Of a DNA stretch of 64,000 nt, positions 40,746 to 48,572 are shown piece by piece (within the stretch, counting starts at the first letter, position 1; each line of letters starts with the position of its first letter). Source of the DNA: Candidatus Leptofilum proximum (GTDB lineage: Bacteria > Chloroflexota > Anaerolineae > Promineifilales > Promineifilaceae); NCBI GenBank assembly GCA_016710325.1, contig JADJXK010000002.1, positions 868,001 to 932,000 on the forward strand, in the 5' to 3' direction. The notes under the pieces were generated by a model. The model had not been told where the DNA came from. It made no database searches and saw only the letters and a program-made list of their open reading frames with translations. Made by a program: the position numbers and the translations under genes.

Positions 40746-43331
40746 CTATTGCAGAACGGGCAGCGCCAAATAATTATCCGGCACAAAGAGACTGCCTTCG
40801 GTGGTGCCTTGCGGGGCGATCTGGCGCAGACGGCCGTTCAACTCTCCCTCTCTCATCCTGCCATCCAATGCCAGGCGAAACGCCTCCATCACCTGGTTCA
40901 CCTGTTCGGCCGTTTCGTGGACAAACTCCAGCCGGTAATGGGCAATTCCCGCCGCCAGCCAGTCGGCCAGGTGGGCCGCGCCGGTCTGCGCCTCCGCGCC
41001 AAAGACGGTGTTGCGGCAGCCAACGTCGGCCATCACGGGATGGGAACGGCCGTGCACGTCGCGCAGCGCCACCTTGTGGGTTTCGCACGGGGTGCCGCAA
41101 TCTTTGTAGCTGGTGCCCTCGGACAAAAAGCGGCAAAAGACGCAGTGCTCGGTGTGGAAGACGGGCAGGTGGTGGTAGGCAATCACTTCCAGGCGGTTGG
41201 GGCCAACGGCCGTTGCCAATGCCGCAATTTGCGCGGCGTTCAAATCGTGCGTGGGGGCCAGTCGCACCAGCCCCAGGTTAAAAAAGGTGTGCGCCGACAG
41301 AGCATTGGCGGCGTTGAGGCTGAAATCGCCGTGCAGCGGCTGGGTCGATTGGCCCTGCAGGGCGTTCAGCAGGCCGGTGGAGCGCACCAAAATGGCACAT
41401 GCCAGCCGCCGCAAAAAGTTAACGATGCGCTGCTCGTCTGGTTTGAGGATGCGCGGGCTGGCCACGCGCGCCTCGATACCTGCTGCCTGCACCTGCGCCA
41501 CGGCCGGACGCAGACCGTACAAATCCAGGTAGTCCAGGGTGATGCTGGCGGGCTGGAGGGCGAGGGCGGCGGTGAGCTGGTCGGGGGTGCGCACTAGAAG
41601 ATGCAGCGAAGGCTTGGGTAATCGGTAATCGGTTATCGGTGAGCGGTTTGATTGGCGGGCGTGGTGGAGAACGGCCGTTGGCTCATGAATTTCGATGGCG
41701 GGTGGGGTGGCTTGAAGGGCTTGGAGCTGGTCGACGGCGTCGCGGCGCAGGGTGTTGAGCAGGGAGGCGGGGGCGAAGGGACGGCCGTTCAGTTCCAGCG
41801 TCAGATGGGCCAGTTCGTACGGCGTATTGCCCAGGCGGCCCAACTGGTCGCGGGCATAGGCCAACGTCAGCGATTGGTTGCGCGCCGCAGGCAGCGGCTC
41901 CGGCGACTGCACGGTGACGCAAACGTGCGGCTGCTCGTCGAGCGTCCAGGTCAGCGTCAGCGGCTGACCTTCGTGGGCGGTGGCGTGGAGGGAAAGCGGC
42001 CGTTTTTGCACCGGTTGGCTGGCCTGGGTGAATGGCTTCGCTGCCTTCTCCAGGTCCGGGTCGTGCGTGCGCCACACCCAATCCCCCGGCCGAATCCGGC
42101 TGAAGTTAATCTGCCCATTGCCAAACTTCAGCTCAACGAGAGGTTTTTGCCGCGAATTACGCGAATGGCGCAGTTTGCGCTCGCGAATTTTAGAAGTCAA
42201 ATCTGTGTTTATCTGTGTCCCATTCACTTGATAAACAAACCCACCTTCCTCCGGTTCGGCCGGGCTGCGCCAGTCGGCGGCGTCGAAGACCAGGCCGTCG
42301 CCGGGCTTGATGGGCGCGATGGCGGCGGCGGGTTCCGGCTGGATCAGCACCCCTTCGACCAGCACACGCTGCACAACGCCCACTTTAACGCCGCGATGGT
42401 TGGGGGAACGGCCGTTCACCACCGCCTGGTGATTGATGCCCGTCACAAAATACGCGCCCAGCCCGCGCGAGTACACCTGGGTGAGCTGGATTTCCTCAAC
42501 GGGATCGATGGTGTGGGAACGGCCGTGCCACGCCGCGTCCACCGCCTGCCGGTAGGCGCGGGTCGTCAGGGCCACGTAGTTGGCATCCTTGTACCGCCCC
42601 TCGATTTTCAGGGCCGAGACGCCAATATCTACAATTTCGGGAATCTGGTGCAGAGCGTACAAATCGCCAGGAGAGAGCAAATAGCGGGCATCGCCCAGCG
42701 GCTTGAGCTGGTCATCAACAATCAGCTCATACGGCAGACGGCACGCCTGGGCGCATTGGCCCCGGTTGGCGCTGCGCCCGCCCCACGCCTCGGAAGAGAA
42801 ACATTGGCCGGAGTAGGAGACACACAGCGCGCCGTGCACAAACATCTCCAGCTCGCAGGTAGTGGCGGCGCGAATGGCCCGCACCTCGTCCAGCGACAGC
42901 TCCCGCGCCAGCACCACCCGGCTCACGCCAAGTTGCTGCGCCAGGGTTATGCCCTCGGCGCTGGTGAGGCTCATCTGCGTGCTGCCGTGAATCGCCAGGT
43001 CCGGCGCAATCTGCCGCGCCAGTTGGGCGACGGCCACATCCTGCACGATGATGCTGTCCGCCCCCGCCGCCGCGATATCCGCCAGGGCGCGCACCGCCTC
43101 GTCCAGCTCGTGGTCAAACACCAGCGTGTTGAAGGTGACGTATCCCTTCACACCGCGCCGGTGCAGCGTTTGCATCACCTGCGGCAGCTCGCTGAGGGTA
43201 AAACCCACTTTGGCCCGGGCGGTAAAGTGGGTCAGGCCAAAATACACAGCGTCGGCCCCGGCCTCGATAGCCGCGTGCAGCTGCGGCCAATACCCGGCCG
43301 GGCTCATGATTTCCGGTTTGTGTTTCTCCAT
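40746..43331 (-). CDS. U32-family peptidase / tRNA-rRNA hydroxylation-type protein (RlhA/TrhP group), long form
   Basis: This 861-aa protein begins with the U32 domain (EIMSPAGYWPQLHAAIEAGADAVYFGL, MFVHGALCVSYSGQC, the Cys-rich GRSANRGQCAQACRLPYEL). The C-terminal DUF3656-like part and a Cys cluster (CVFCRFLSEG, CGTPCE) resemble RlhA, which hydroxylates 23S rRNA with prephenate-derived chemistry; older work called these collagenase-like peptidases. Two dispersed repeats have been absorbed in frame: residues near 565-575 (SPITDYRLP) and near 373-393 (SKIRERKLRHSRNSRQKP). TAAAAT lies seven bases before the ATG without a Shine-Dalgarno. Downstream grpB is coupled. Confidence 0.88.
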   Translation of the reverse strand: MEKHKPEIMSPAGYWPQLHAAIEAGADAVYFGLTHFTARAKVGFTLSELPQVMQTLHRRGVKGYVTFNTLVFDHELDEAVRALADIAAAGADSIIVQDVAVAQLARQIAPDLAIHGSTQMSLTSAEGITLAQQLGVSRVVLARELSLDEVRAIRAATTCELEMFVHGALCVSYSGQCFSSEAWGGRSANRGQCAQACRLPYELIVDDQLKPLGDARYLLSPGDLYALHQIPEIVDIGVSALKIEGRYKDANYVALTTRAYRQAVDAAWHGRSHTIDPVEEIQLTQVYSRGLGAYFVTGINHQAVVNGRSPNHRGVKVGVVQRVLVEGVLIQPEPAAAIAPIKPGDGLVFDAADWRSPAEPEEGGFVYQVNGTQINTDLTSKIRERKLRHSRNSRQKPLVELKFGNGQINFSRIRPGDWVWRTHDPDLEKAAKPFTQASQPVQKRPLSLHATAHEGQPLTLTWTLDEQPHVCVTVQSPEPLPAARNQSLTLAYARDQLGRLGNTPYELAHLTLELNGRPFAPASLLNTLRRDAVDQLQALQATPPAIEIHEPTAVLHHARQSNRSPITDYRLPKPSLHLLVRTPDQLTAALALQPASITLDYLDLYGLRPAVAQVQAAGIEARVASPRILKPDEQRIVNFLRRLACAILVRSTGLLNALQGQSTQPLHGDFSLNAANALSAHTFFNLGLVRLAPTHDLNAAQIAALATAVGPNRLEVIAYHHLPVFHTEHCVFCRFLSEGTSYKDCGTPCETHKVALRDVHGRSHPVMADVGCRNTVFGAEAQTGAAHLADWLAAGIAHYRLEFVHETAEQVNQVMEAFRLALDGRMREGELNGRLRQIAPQGTTEGSLFVPDNYLALPVLQ
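41619..41646. repeat. 'ggtaatcggtaatcgg' repeat inside the U32 gene
   Basis: GGTAATCGGTAATCGGTTAT and GGTGAGCGG are the same unit as the intergenic repeats at 25092 and 29375. On the coding strand it reads in frame as ITDYRLP. Confidence 0.75.
42150..42216. repeat. Composite dispersed repeat inside the U32 gene
   Basis: CGCGAATTACGCGAATGGCG with a facing CGCTCGCGAATTTT (family of 40113-40182) is followed by AAATCTGTGTTTATCTGTG (family of 54517-54577). It is read in frame as a basic segment that interrupts the normal strand between VYQVNG and LVELKFGNG. Confidence 0.7.
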
Positions 43332-43382
43332 GCCGGGGATTTTACATCAGTTGCCCGGCAAAAGGGATGTGTGTGGGGGCAC

Positions 43383-43410
43383 GCGTTTCCCAAAGTAAGA
43401 AAATGTCATT
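43383..43410. repeat. Left part of dispersed repeat split by IS110
   Basis: GTTTCCCAAAGTAAGAAAAT then GTCATT matches the AT-rich tail of the intact repeat at 28895-28985 (reverse orientation) at about 19 of 25 positions. The remainder of the repeat resumes at 44658, beyond the insertion. Confidence 0.6.
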
Positions 43411-43504
43411 AGTATGATAAAGCAAAACGAAAGGCCGATTGTCATTTGGTTCAAAAACCGTGCGGGAGATGAGGCCCATCGTGAAAATGATAAAACAAGA
43501 GGCC

Positions 43505-43665
43505 AAAAAAGCGACCATCCGTTAAGATTGCTCAACTCTGGTAGGCCGATGTCATAGGCGCAAAGCCGCGCAGGAGCGCAGACCGCCAGAGTAGGAGAGT
43601 TCACGAGAACCCGAACAGTTGTTAGGACAGTAAAGTCCGTATTATTGCTAGTGCGGGTCACAAAG
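43505..43665 (+). ncRNA. Candidate IS110 bridge RNA region
   Basis: The noncoding left end can fold extensively: ACTCTGG (about 43534-43540) pairs with CCAGAGT (about 43586-43592) around an internal loop with GC-rich sub-stems. Further hairpins GTT-CACGAG-AAC and GGAC-AGTAAA-GTCC follow before the ribosome site AAGGA. IS110 elements encode a bispecific guide RNA here that pairs with donor and target. I could not pair the loops with the flanks convincingly. Exact ends are uncertain. Confidence 0.5.
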
Positions 43666-43674
43666 GAATGACGC

Positions 43675-44619
43675 ATGGAACAGCAAACAGAAGAAACCTT
43701 TTTTGGCATCGATGTATCAAAGACCGCTTTGGATTTGGCCCAGTGGGGCCAGAAAGCAGTGACGCGATTCGAGAACAGCGCTGCCGGCATCGCCGCCCTG
43801 GTGGAGAGGTTGCTACCGGCAACGGCTATCGCTGCTATTGTGGTTGAAGCAAGTGGCGGATTCGAGCAAACCATGGTCACAGAACTGGCCGCTGTCTCTC
43901 TGCCTATCGTGGTTGTCAACCCCACACGCATCCGTAATTTCGCTCGTGCCAAGGGACAATTAGCCAAGACAGACGCGATTGATGCTCGGCTGATTGCCGC
44001 TTTTGCCGAAGCGATTCGTCCCGAGGTACGGCCTCTCGGTACAGAGGCACAGCAACTCATCAAAGCGTTGGTCACTCGGCGGCGCCAGCTGATCGACATG
44101 CAAACAGCCGAGAAGAATCGGCGTGCCACGACCAATCCAGAATTGTTGCCTCGTTTGCAGAAACACTTGGACTGGTTAGAAACCGAATTAGCTGAAATTG
44201 AGGATGACCTCAATAATTGGATTGACCAAAACGCCCAGTGGCGCGAAAAGCGTGCCAGTTTAGAAAGCGTCCCCGGCGTAGGCCCGGTCACCTCCTTTAC
44301 GTTGCTGGCTGAATTGCCAGAATTGGGAACTTTGTCCCGGCAAAAAATTGCCGCATTAGTCGGCCTGGCTCCGTTCAATCGTGACAGCGGCCGTTTTCGC
44401 GGGCACCGCCATATCTTTGGCGGCCGGGCTGATGTTCGTTCTGTTTTGTACATGGCTGCTCTTTCGGGCATTCGTTATAACCCGGTTCTTAAAGCCTTTT
44501 ATAACCGTTTGATTGCTAAGGGAAAGCTCCCTAAAGTAGCGCTCACGGCCTGTATGCGAAAATTGTTAACCATTTTGAATGCTATCATTCGAGATGAAGC
44601 AACTTGGCAAATTGCTTAG
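43675..44619 (+). CDS. IS110-family transposase (DEDD recombinase)
   Basis: This 314-aa protein has the N-terminal RuvC-like DEDD domain (FFGIDVSKTALDLAQ; VVEASGGFEQ; KTDAIDARLIAAFAE) and the C-terminal Transposase_20 domain with its catalytic Ser region (ESVPGVGPVTSFTLLAELPE; FNRDSGRFRGHR; MAALSGIRYNP). It is full length and appears intact. Such enzymes use a bridge RNA to recombine donor and target. AAGGA precedes the ATG. The gene is AT-richer than its surroundings and nearly free of the ACGGCCGT motif. Confidence 0.93.
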   Translation: MEQQTEETFFGIDVSKTALDLAQWGQKAVTRFENSAAGIAALVERLLPATAIAAIVVEASGGFEQTMVTELAAVSLPIVVVNPTRIRNFARAKGQLAKTDAIDARLIAAFAEAIRPEVRPLGTEAQQLIKALVTRRRQLIDMQTAEKNRRATTNPELLPRLQKHLDWLETELAEIEDDLNNWIDQNAQWREKRASLESVPGVGPVTSFTLLAELPELGTLSRQKIAALVGLAPFNRDSGRFRGHRHIFGGRADVRSVLYMAALSGIRYNPVLKAFYNRLIAKGKLPKVALTACMRKLLTILNAIIRDEATWQIA

Positions 44620-44657
44620 ACAAATTCGCTTTTAACCTTGACTTTTATCACAGTTGC

Positions 44658-44755
44658 TCCCGCGCAGGCGGGAATCCATTGTTGCACAAAAGATGGACCC
44701 CCGCCTACGCGGGGGTGACACGCATAAAAGAGAGACTTTGGTAAAAGCCTGGGAT
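44658..44755. repeat. Right part of dispersed repeat split by IS110
   Basis: TCCCGCGCAGGCGGGAATCC, ATTGTTGCA, then the hairpin CCCCCGCCTACGCGGGGG and a tail ending AAAAGCCTGGG, correspond to the inverted copy of 28895-28985. Confidence 0.8.
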
Positions 44756-44769
44756 GTGTGGCCTACAAT

Positions 44770-44807
44770 TTAGCCCGTCAGGGCTTCCTCTACTAGCCGG
44801 GCGGCTT
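44770..44807. repeat. Dispersed 'ttagcccg' repeat (second copy)
   Basis: Same 38-base unit as 38712-38749 with four differences; contains AGCCC/GGGCT and AGCC/GGCT mini-hairpins. The rest of the gap to 45104 has no recognisable gene. Confidence 0.75.
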
Positions 44808-45104
44808 CAGCCCCCGGTGATCCCAGGCACGCGAAATTTCTGATTCCAGCCCATTGCAAGCACCTGCCCTGTCTGCTACCATGTGCCCAGCATTGTTTCT
44901 ACCGTTCACCAGGAAACACCATGGAATCCCAAACATCCTGTAGGGGTGGGACAACCGGGCAGCAATCTTCGATGGACAGATGGCCGTTTGTCCCGGTTCT
45001 CTCACCCCACCAAACCACCAAGGGCGAGACGGCGCGGGCGCGGGTTTTGCCGCGCTCGCCAATTCTTTCTGCGCCGTCCCGCCCCGACGATAATTGAATT
45101 GACC

Positions 45105-48100
45105 ATGAACGAACACGACCCAAGCGGCACCCTTCTGCAAAACCTGCGCGACTTCACCGTCCAGATTCGCGACCCCGACACCGGCCGCATCCACGGCACC
45201 GGGCTGGCCCTCACCATGGACGGCAAAGTAATTACCTGCGCCCACGTCATCCATTCCATCCTCACCGTTCACCCGCGTGACGCCGCCAACGCCCCGATTG
45301 GCGTCTACTTCCCCCAGGCCCGGGGCGACGAGCGCAAAGCGTACCGCGCCACCGTGGCCCAATGCTTCCCCAGCCATGACGACGATGTGGTGGTCCTCCA
45401 GCTCGACGCCCCGCCGCCGCTGGGACCAGAACAGCTGCCCACCCTGGGCACGGCCGAATTGTCCGCCTTCCACCCCTTCCGCAGCTACGGCTACCGCCGC
45501 CTGGCGCAGTACCAGGCTGGCCACGCCCACGGCACCATTCTCGATGTCGTCGAATCGCCGGAAGAACTGACCCTTCATGCCGACCCGGTTCAGCTGGAAT
45601 CCAAACAAATTAACCAGGGGATGAGCGGCGCGGGTGTGCTGGACACGAAACGGAATCTGGTGGTTGGCCTGATTGCCGAGGTGTACAAAGCCCAGGCAGA
45701 TGGCATCGATCAGGGGACTGGCTGGGCCGCCAATGCCCGCGTCCTGGCCATCCCGCCGCTGACGGTGGCTCTGCAAGATGCCCCGCTGCCCAAAGCTGCC
45801 GCGCCCCAGCCCCAGGCGGACTTCCAGCAGGTGGCCCGCCAAATCCAGCCGGTGCCGCCCGACTCCCAATTCCACGCCGCCCCGCCGCCGCTGGCGGAAT
45901 GGGTCGGCCGGACGGAACTGCTGGACGGCCTCAGCCGCGACTACACTGACCCCAACCGCCGCGTCACCGGCCTCATCGGCTTTGGCGGCGAAGGTAAATC
46001 CAGCCTGGCACGGAAGTGGGTGGATTCGTTGGGCGATTTGACAAATCGCCCCACCGGCATCTTCTGGTGGGGCTTTTACGACAACCAGAACGTGGATGAA
46101 TTTTTCGAGACGGCGCTGGCTTTCATCAGCGGCGGGCAGATTGACCCGACGCGGGTGCGCTCCAGCAGCGTGCGGGCGCAGGTGATTGCCGCCCTGCTGG
46201 CCAATGGGCGCTACGTCTTTGTCCTCGATGGGCTGGAAGTGCTGCAGCGGCAGGACGGGGACGACTACGGCCTGCTGCGCAGCCCCGATTTGCAAACCTT
46301 CTTGGAGCTGTTTGCCGCGCCGGGGCACAGCAGCTTTTGCCTCATCACCAGCCGCGCCCCGCTGCTCGATTTGCTGGCCTATACCAGCTACACGCACCGG
46401 GACGTTGGCCCGGTGTCGGTGCCGGATGGGCGGGCTTTGCTGCGCGAACTGGGCGTAAAAGGGCCAGACGCAGCCCTGGACCAACTGGTGCGCCAATGGG
46501 ATGGCCACGCCCTGACGCTCTCCCTGCTGGGCAGCTACCTGCACTGGCGGCACGCAGGCGACATCGCCTTTGCCGACCAATTTGACATCGTAGGGTCGAG
46601 GCATGCCTCGACCCTACCGGAGGATGCGCCGGATGAGGCTCGCCAGCGGTACGGCCACGTGCACCGCGTCCTGCGGCGCTACGACGAGCACCTCACCGCC
46701 GCCGAACGCGCCTTCATGACCCTGTTCAGCGCCTTCCGCACCCCGGTTGCCCCAGATGCCTTTGCCCGCGTGTTTCGCACCCCACCGGAACCACCCACCG
46801 GTAGGGGTGAATCGGTGATTCGCCCAGGTGGTGGGCAAGCCACCGGCTTGCCCCTACAGCAGGTGTTGGCCGAATTGAACGACGCTGATTTTGAAAAATT
46901 GCTGACCCGACTGGTGGGCTACCGGCTACTGCGTTACAACGAGACGACCGACACCTACACCACCCACCCGCTGGTGCGCAGCCATTACCTGGCGCTGCTG
47001 ACGGGCAGCGGGCAGGCCGAACAAACCCACGACCAGCTCAAAGAATACTACCTGGCGCTGGCGGGCGACACGCCCCACCAGCCCACCCTGGCCGACCTGG
47101 CCCCGCTGATTGAGGTGGTTTACCATGCCTGCCGCGCCGGGGCGCATGATGAGGCACATCAGATTCGCCGTGATCGCTTATTTCAAATCGGCGGAAGCAG
47201 TTTCTATTTGGCTCATGTTCTCGGATCATTTGAAACAATCCTTTCCCTGATGGCTCAATTTTTCCCAGATGGAGATACGAGTAAGGAACCGCAAGTGAGC
47301 AAAGCCAGTGACAAAAGCTGGATTTTGAACATGGTGGGAGCTTGTTTGATGAGTTTGGGGCGGCTGGCAACGGCCGTTCCCTTCTACGAACGCCACAACC
47401 AAATTAAACTGGAACTGGAAGACTGGCAGAACGCCAGCACCGGCTACCAAAACCTGGCGTCGCTGAACGCCTACCTGGGACGGCTGGCCGCCAGCGCCAC
47501 CGCCGCCGAGGAAGCCCTCACCCTGGCCCGCCGCGCCGAGAATAAGCGGGGTGAGCGCACTTCGCTAGCATACCAGGCATGGGCGGCACATCTGCGCGGG
47601 CAGGTGGATGAAGCCAGCGCCGCCTTCCAGCAAGCCGAAGCGCTGGAACGAGAAATTGACAGCAACAAGCAATACCTTTACAGCCTGCGCGGCATCCAGC
47701 ACGCGGAGCATTTGCGGCGGGTGGGGCAGGCAGATTATGCGCGGCGGGTCACGGCCGCCAACCTGACCATCTGTGAGCGTAATCGTGTGGTTTCACAAAT
47801 CAGCATGTGCCACCGCGTCCTGGGGGAACTGGCTGCGGATGAAGGCGGCGCTGCGGCCATCGCTTCCGCCCGCGACCATTTCGACACCGCCCTCACCATC
47901 GCCCGCTCCATTTCCTACCGGCCCGCCCTCATCGAGGCGCTGCTGGCGCGGGGGCGCTGGGCGGCAAAAATGCACGGTAGGGGTTTGCCGGTGGCAAACC
48001 CAGGGCAATCCAGCGGATTGCCCCTACAGCAAGCGTTCGCCGACCTGCGCGAAGCCCTCAGCTACGCCACGGACGGCGGCTACCGCCTCTACGAAGCGGA

Positions 48101-48251
48101 CAGCCGCATTGCCCTCGCCTGGGCGCACCTGGCCAGCGGCAATCCCACCGAGGCCAGGCAAGAGGTCACCCGCGCCCAAACCATGTCCGCCGACATGGGC
48201 TACCACTGGGGCCAGGTCGACGCCGCCGAGATATTAAACCTCCTGCCGTAG
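45105..48251 (+). CDS. Trypsin-like protease - STAND (NB-ARC-like) ATPase - TPR protein, putative conflict-system effector
   Basis: From the ATG at 45105 the protein is 1048 aa. Residues 10-215 are a trypsin-like protease with an apparently intact triad (H47 in TCAHV, Asp within SHDDDVVVL at 92-94, S174 in GMSGAG). Residues 265-540 are a STAND ATPase: P-loop IGFGGEGKSSLARKW at 291-305, Walker B VFVLDGLEVL at 371, sensor ITSRAP. The remainder is winged-helix plus TPR-like repeats. This order (effector-switch-sensor) matches predicted antiviral or cell-death STAND proteins. Three GTAGGG-type palindromes are inserted in frame (residues about 496-505, 565-586, and near 960). A longer open frame to 44883 has no homology and no ribosome site. 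No signal peptide: cytoplasmic. Confidence 0.87.
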   Translation: MNEHDPSGTLLQNLRDFTVQIRDPDTGRIHGTGLALTMDGKVITCAHVIHSILTVHPRDAANAPIGVYFPQARGDERKAYRATVAQCFPSHDDDVVVLQLDAPPPLGPEQLPTLGTAELSAFHPFRSYGYRRLAQYQAGHAHGTILDVVESPEELTLHADPVQLESKQINQGMSGAGVLDTKRNLVVGLIAEVYKAQADGIDQGTGWAANARVLAIPPLTVALQDAPLPKAAAPQPQADFQQVARQIQPVPPDSQFHAAPPPLAEWVGRTELLDGLSRDYTDPNRRVTGLIGFGGEGKSSLARKWVDSLGDLTNRPTGIFWWGFYDNQNVDEFFETALAFISGGQIDPTRVRSSSVRAQVIAALLANGRYVFVLDGLEVLQRQDGDDYGLLRSPDLQTFLELFAAPGHSSFCLITSRAPLLDLLAYTSYTHRDVGPVSVPDGRALLRELGVKGPDAALDQLVRQWDGHALTLSLLGSYLHWRHAGDIAFADQFDIVGSRHASTLPEDAPDEARQRYGHVHRVLRRYDEHLTAAERAFMTLFSAFRTPVAPDAFARVFRTPPEPPTGRGESVIRPGGGQATGLPLQQVLAELNDADFEKLLTRLVGYRLLRYNETTDTYTTHPLVRSHYLALLTGSGQAEQTHDQLKEYYLALAGDTPHQPTLADLAPLIEVVYHACRAGAHDEAHQIRRDRLFQIGGSSFYLAHVLGSFETILSLMAQFFPDGDTSKEPQVSKASDKSWILNMVGACLMSLGRLATAVPFYERHNQIKLELEDWQNASTGYQNLASLNAYLGRLAASATAAEEALTLARRAENKRGERTSLAYQAWAAHLRGQVDEASAAFQQAEALEREIDSNKQYLYSLRGIQHAEHLRRVGQADYARRVTAANLTICERNRVVSQISMCHRVLGELAADEGGAAAIASARDHFDTALTIARSISYRPALIEALLARGRWAAKMHGRGLPVANPGQSSGLPLQQAFADLREALSYATDGGYRLYEADSRIALAWAHLASGNPTEARQEVTRAQTMSADMGYHWGQVDAAEILNLLP
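46590..46617. repeat. 28-bp perfect palindrome inside the STAND gene (GTAGGG family)
   Basis: GTAGGGTCGAGGCA is followed directly by its exact complement; the reading frame passes through as VGSRHASTLP. Confidence 0.9.
46801..46857. repeat. GTAGGGG...CCCCTAC palindromic element inside the STAND gene (copy 2)
   Basis: The element holds two hairpins in series, GGGTGAATC/GATTCGCCC and GGGCAAGCC/GGCTTGCCC, bounded by GTAGGGG and CCCCTAC. It is translated as GRGESVIRPGGGQATGLPLQ. Confidence 0.85.
47977..48027. repeat. GTAGGGG...CCCCTAC palindromic element inside the STAND gene (copy 3)
   Basis: Same architecture as 46801-46857: GGGTTTGCC/GGCAAACCC then GGGCAATCC/GGATTGCCC within GTAGGGG and CCCCTAC. 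It is translated as GRGLPVANPGQSSGLPLQ, in the same frame as copy 2. Confidence 0.85.
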
Positions 48252-48303
48252 CCGCGGATTCTATCCGCGCCTCAACCTGCGCGGTTAAGAAACCGCGGCT
48301 ACG
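48247..48303. repeat. 'GTAGCCGCGG' palindromic repeat at the STAND gene end
   Basis: CGTAGCCGCGG (48247-48257) pairs with CCGCGGCTACG (48293-48303); the inner arms ATCCGCG and CGCGGTT also pair. The stop codon of the STAND gene (48249-48251) lies in the left arm. Confidence 0.8.
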
Positions 48304-48406
48304 CCAGCACCCCCCGCTTGTCATGCTGAGCCAAGCGAAGCATCCTTGGAGCGAAACTCAAGGCAGAATCAAGGACCGGGCTAAAGAACGTTCAGAGGGA
48401 TTTTTC
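48293..48406. repeat. 114-bp dispersed repeat, copy 1 (left of YdjM-like gene)
   Basis: Starts CCGCGGCTACGCCAGC and includes TTGTCATGCTGAGC, AAGCGAAGCATCC and AACGTTCAGAGGGATTT. It is about 92% identical by eye to 49325-49438. A third, divergent piece of the same family occupies about 48437-48565. The 321-base gap therefore consists of repeat sequence. Confidence 0.8.
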
Positions 48407-48572
48407 ACTGCGCTGCGCTCCGTTCAAAATGGCAAATGTTGGCTGTCATGCTGAACGAAGTGAAGCATCCCTACGGCGCAGCAATGACGCAGACTTTGTC
48501 CCTCGCCAAAGACTGGAAAACAGGAAGTTCACAAGGATTTCTCCCTGCGGTCGAAATGACCGGTGTGGGGTT

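Larger units (their letters stand above)
43411..44657 (+). mobile_element. IS110-family insertion sequence (about 1.25 kb)
   Basis: The element carries one transposase gene (43675-44619), about 264 bases of structured noncoding DNA upstream and a short right end of about 38 bases. It has no terminal inverted repeats, as expected for IS110. Limits were set by comparing the flanks with the uninterrupted copy of the host repeat at 28895-28985: GTCATT ends at 43410 and CCCGCG resumes at 44659, so each end is known to one or two bases. Confidence 0.75.

Noticed and set aside
41652..43412. Plus-strand open frame of about 590 codons opposite the U32 gene
   Set aside because: Gly/Arg/Gln-rich shadow without motifs; the minus-strand frame encodes the U32 family.
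43347..44471. Minus-strand open frame opposite the IS110 transposase
   Set aside because: Ser/Arg-rich antisense frame crossing the IS boundary; not a gene.
44793..46604. Long open frame of about 600 codons on the minus strand opposite the trypsin-STAND gene
   Set aside because: It has no recognisable domain, and the plus-strand frame carries protease and ATPase motifs. Long antisense frames are expected at this G+C.
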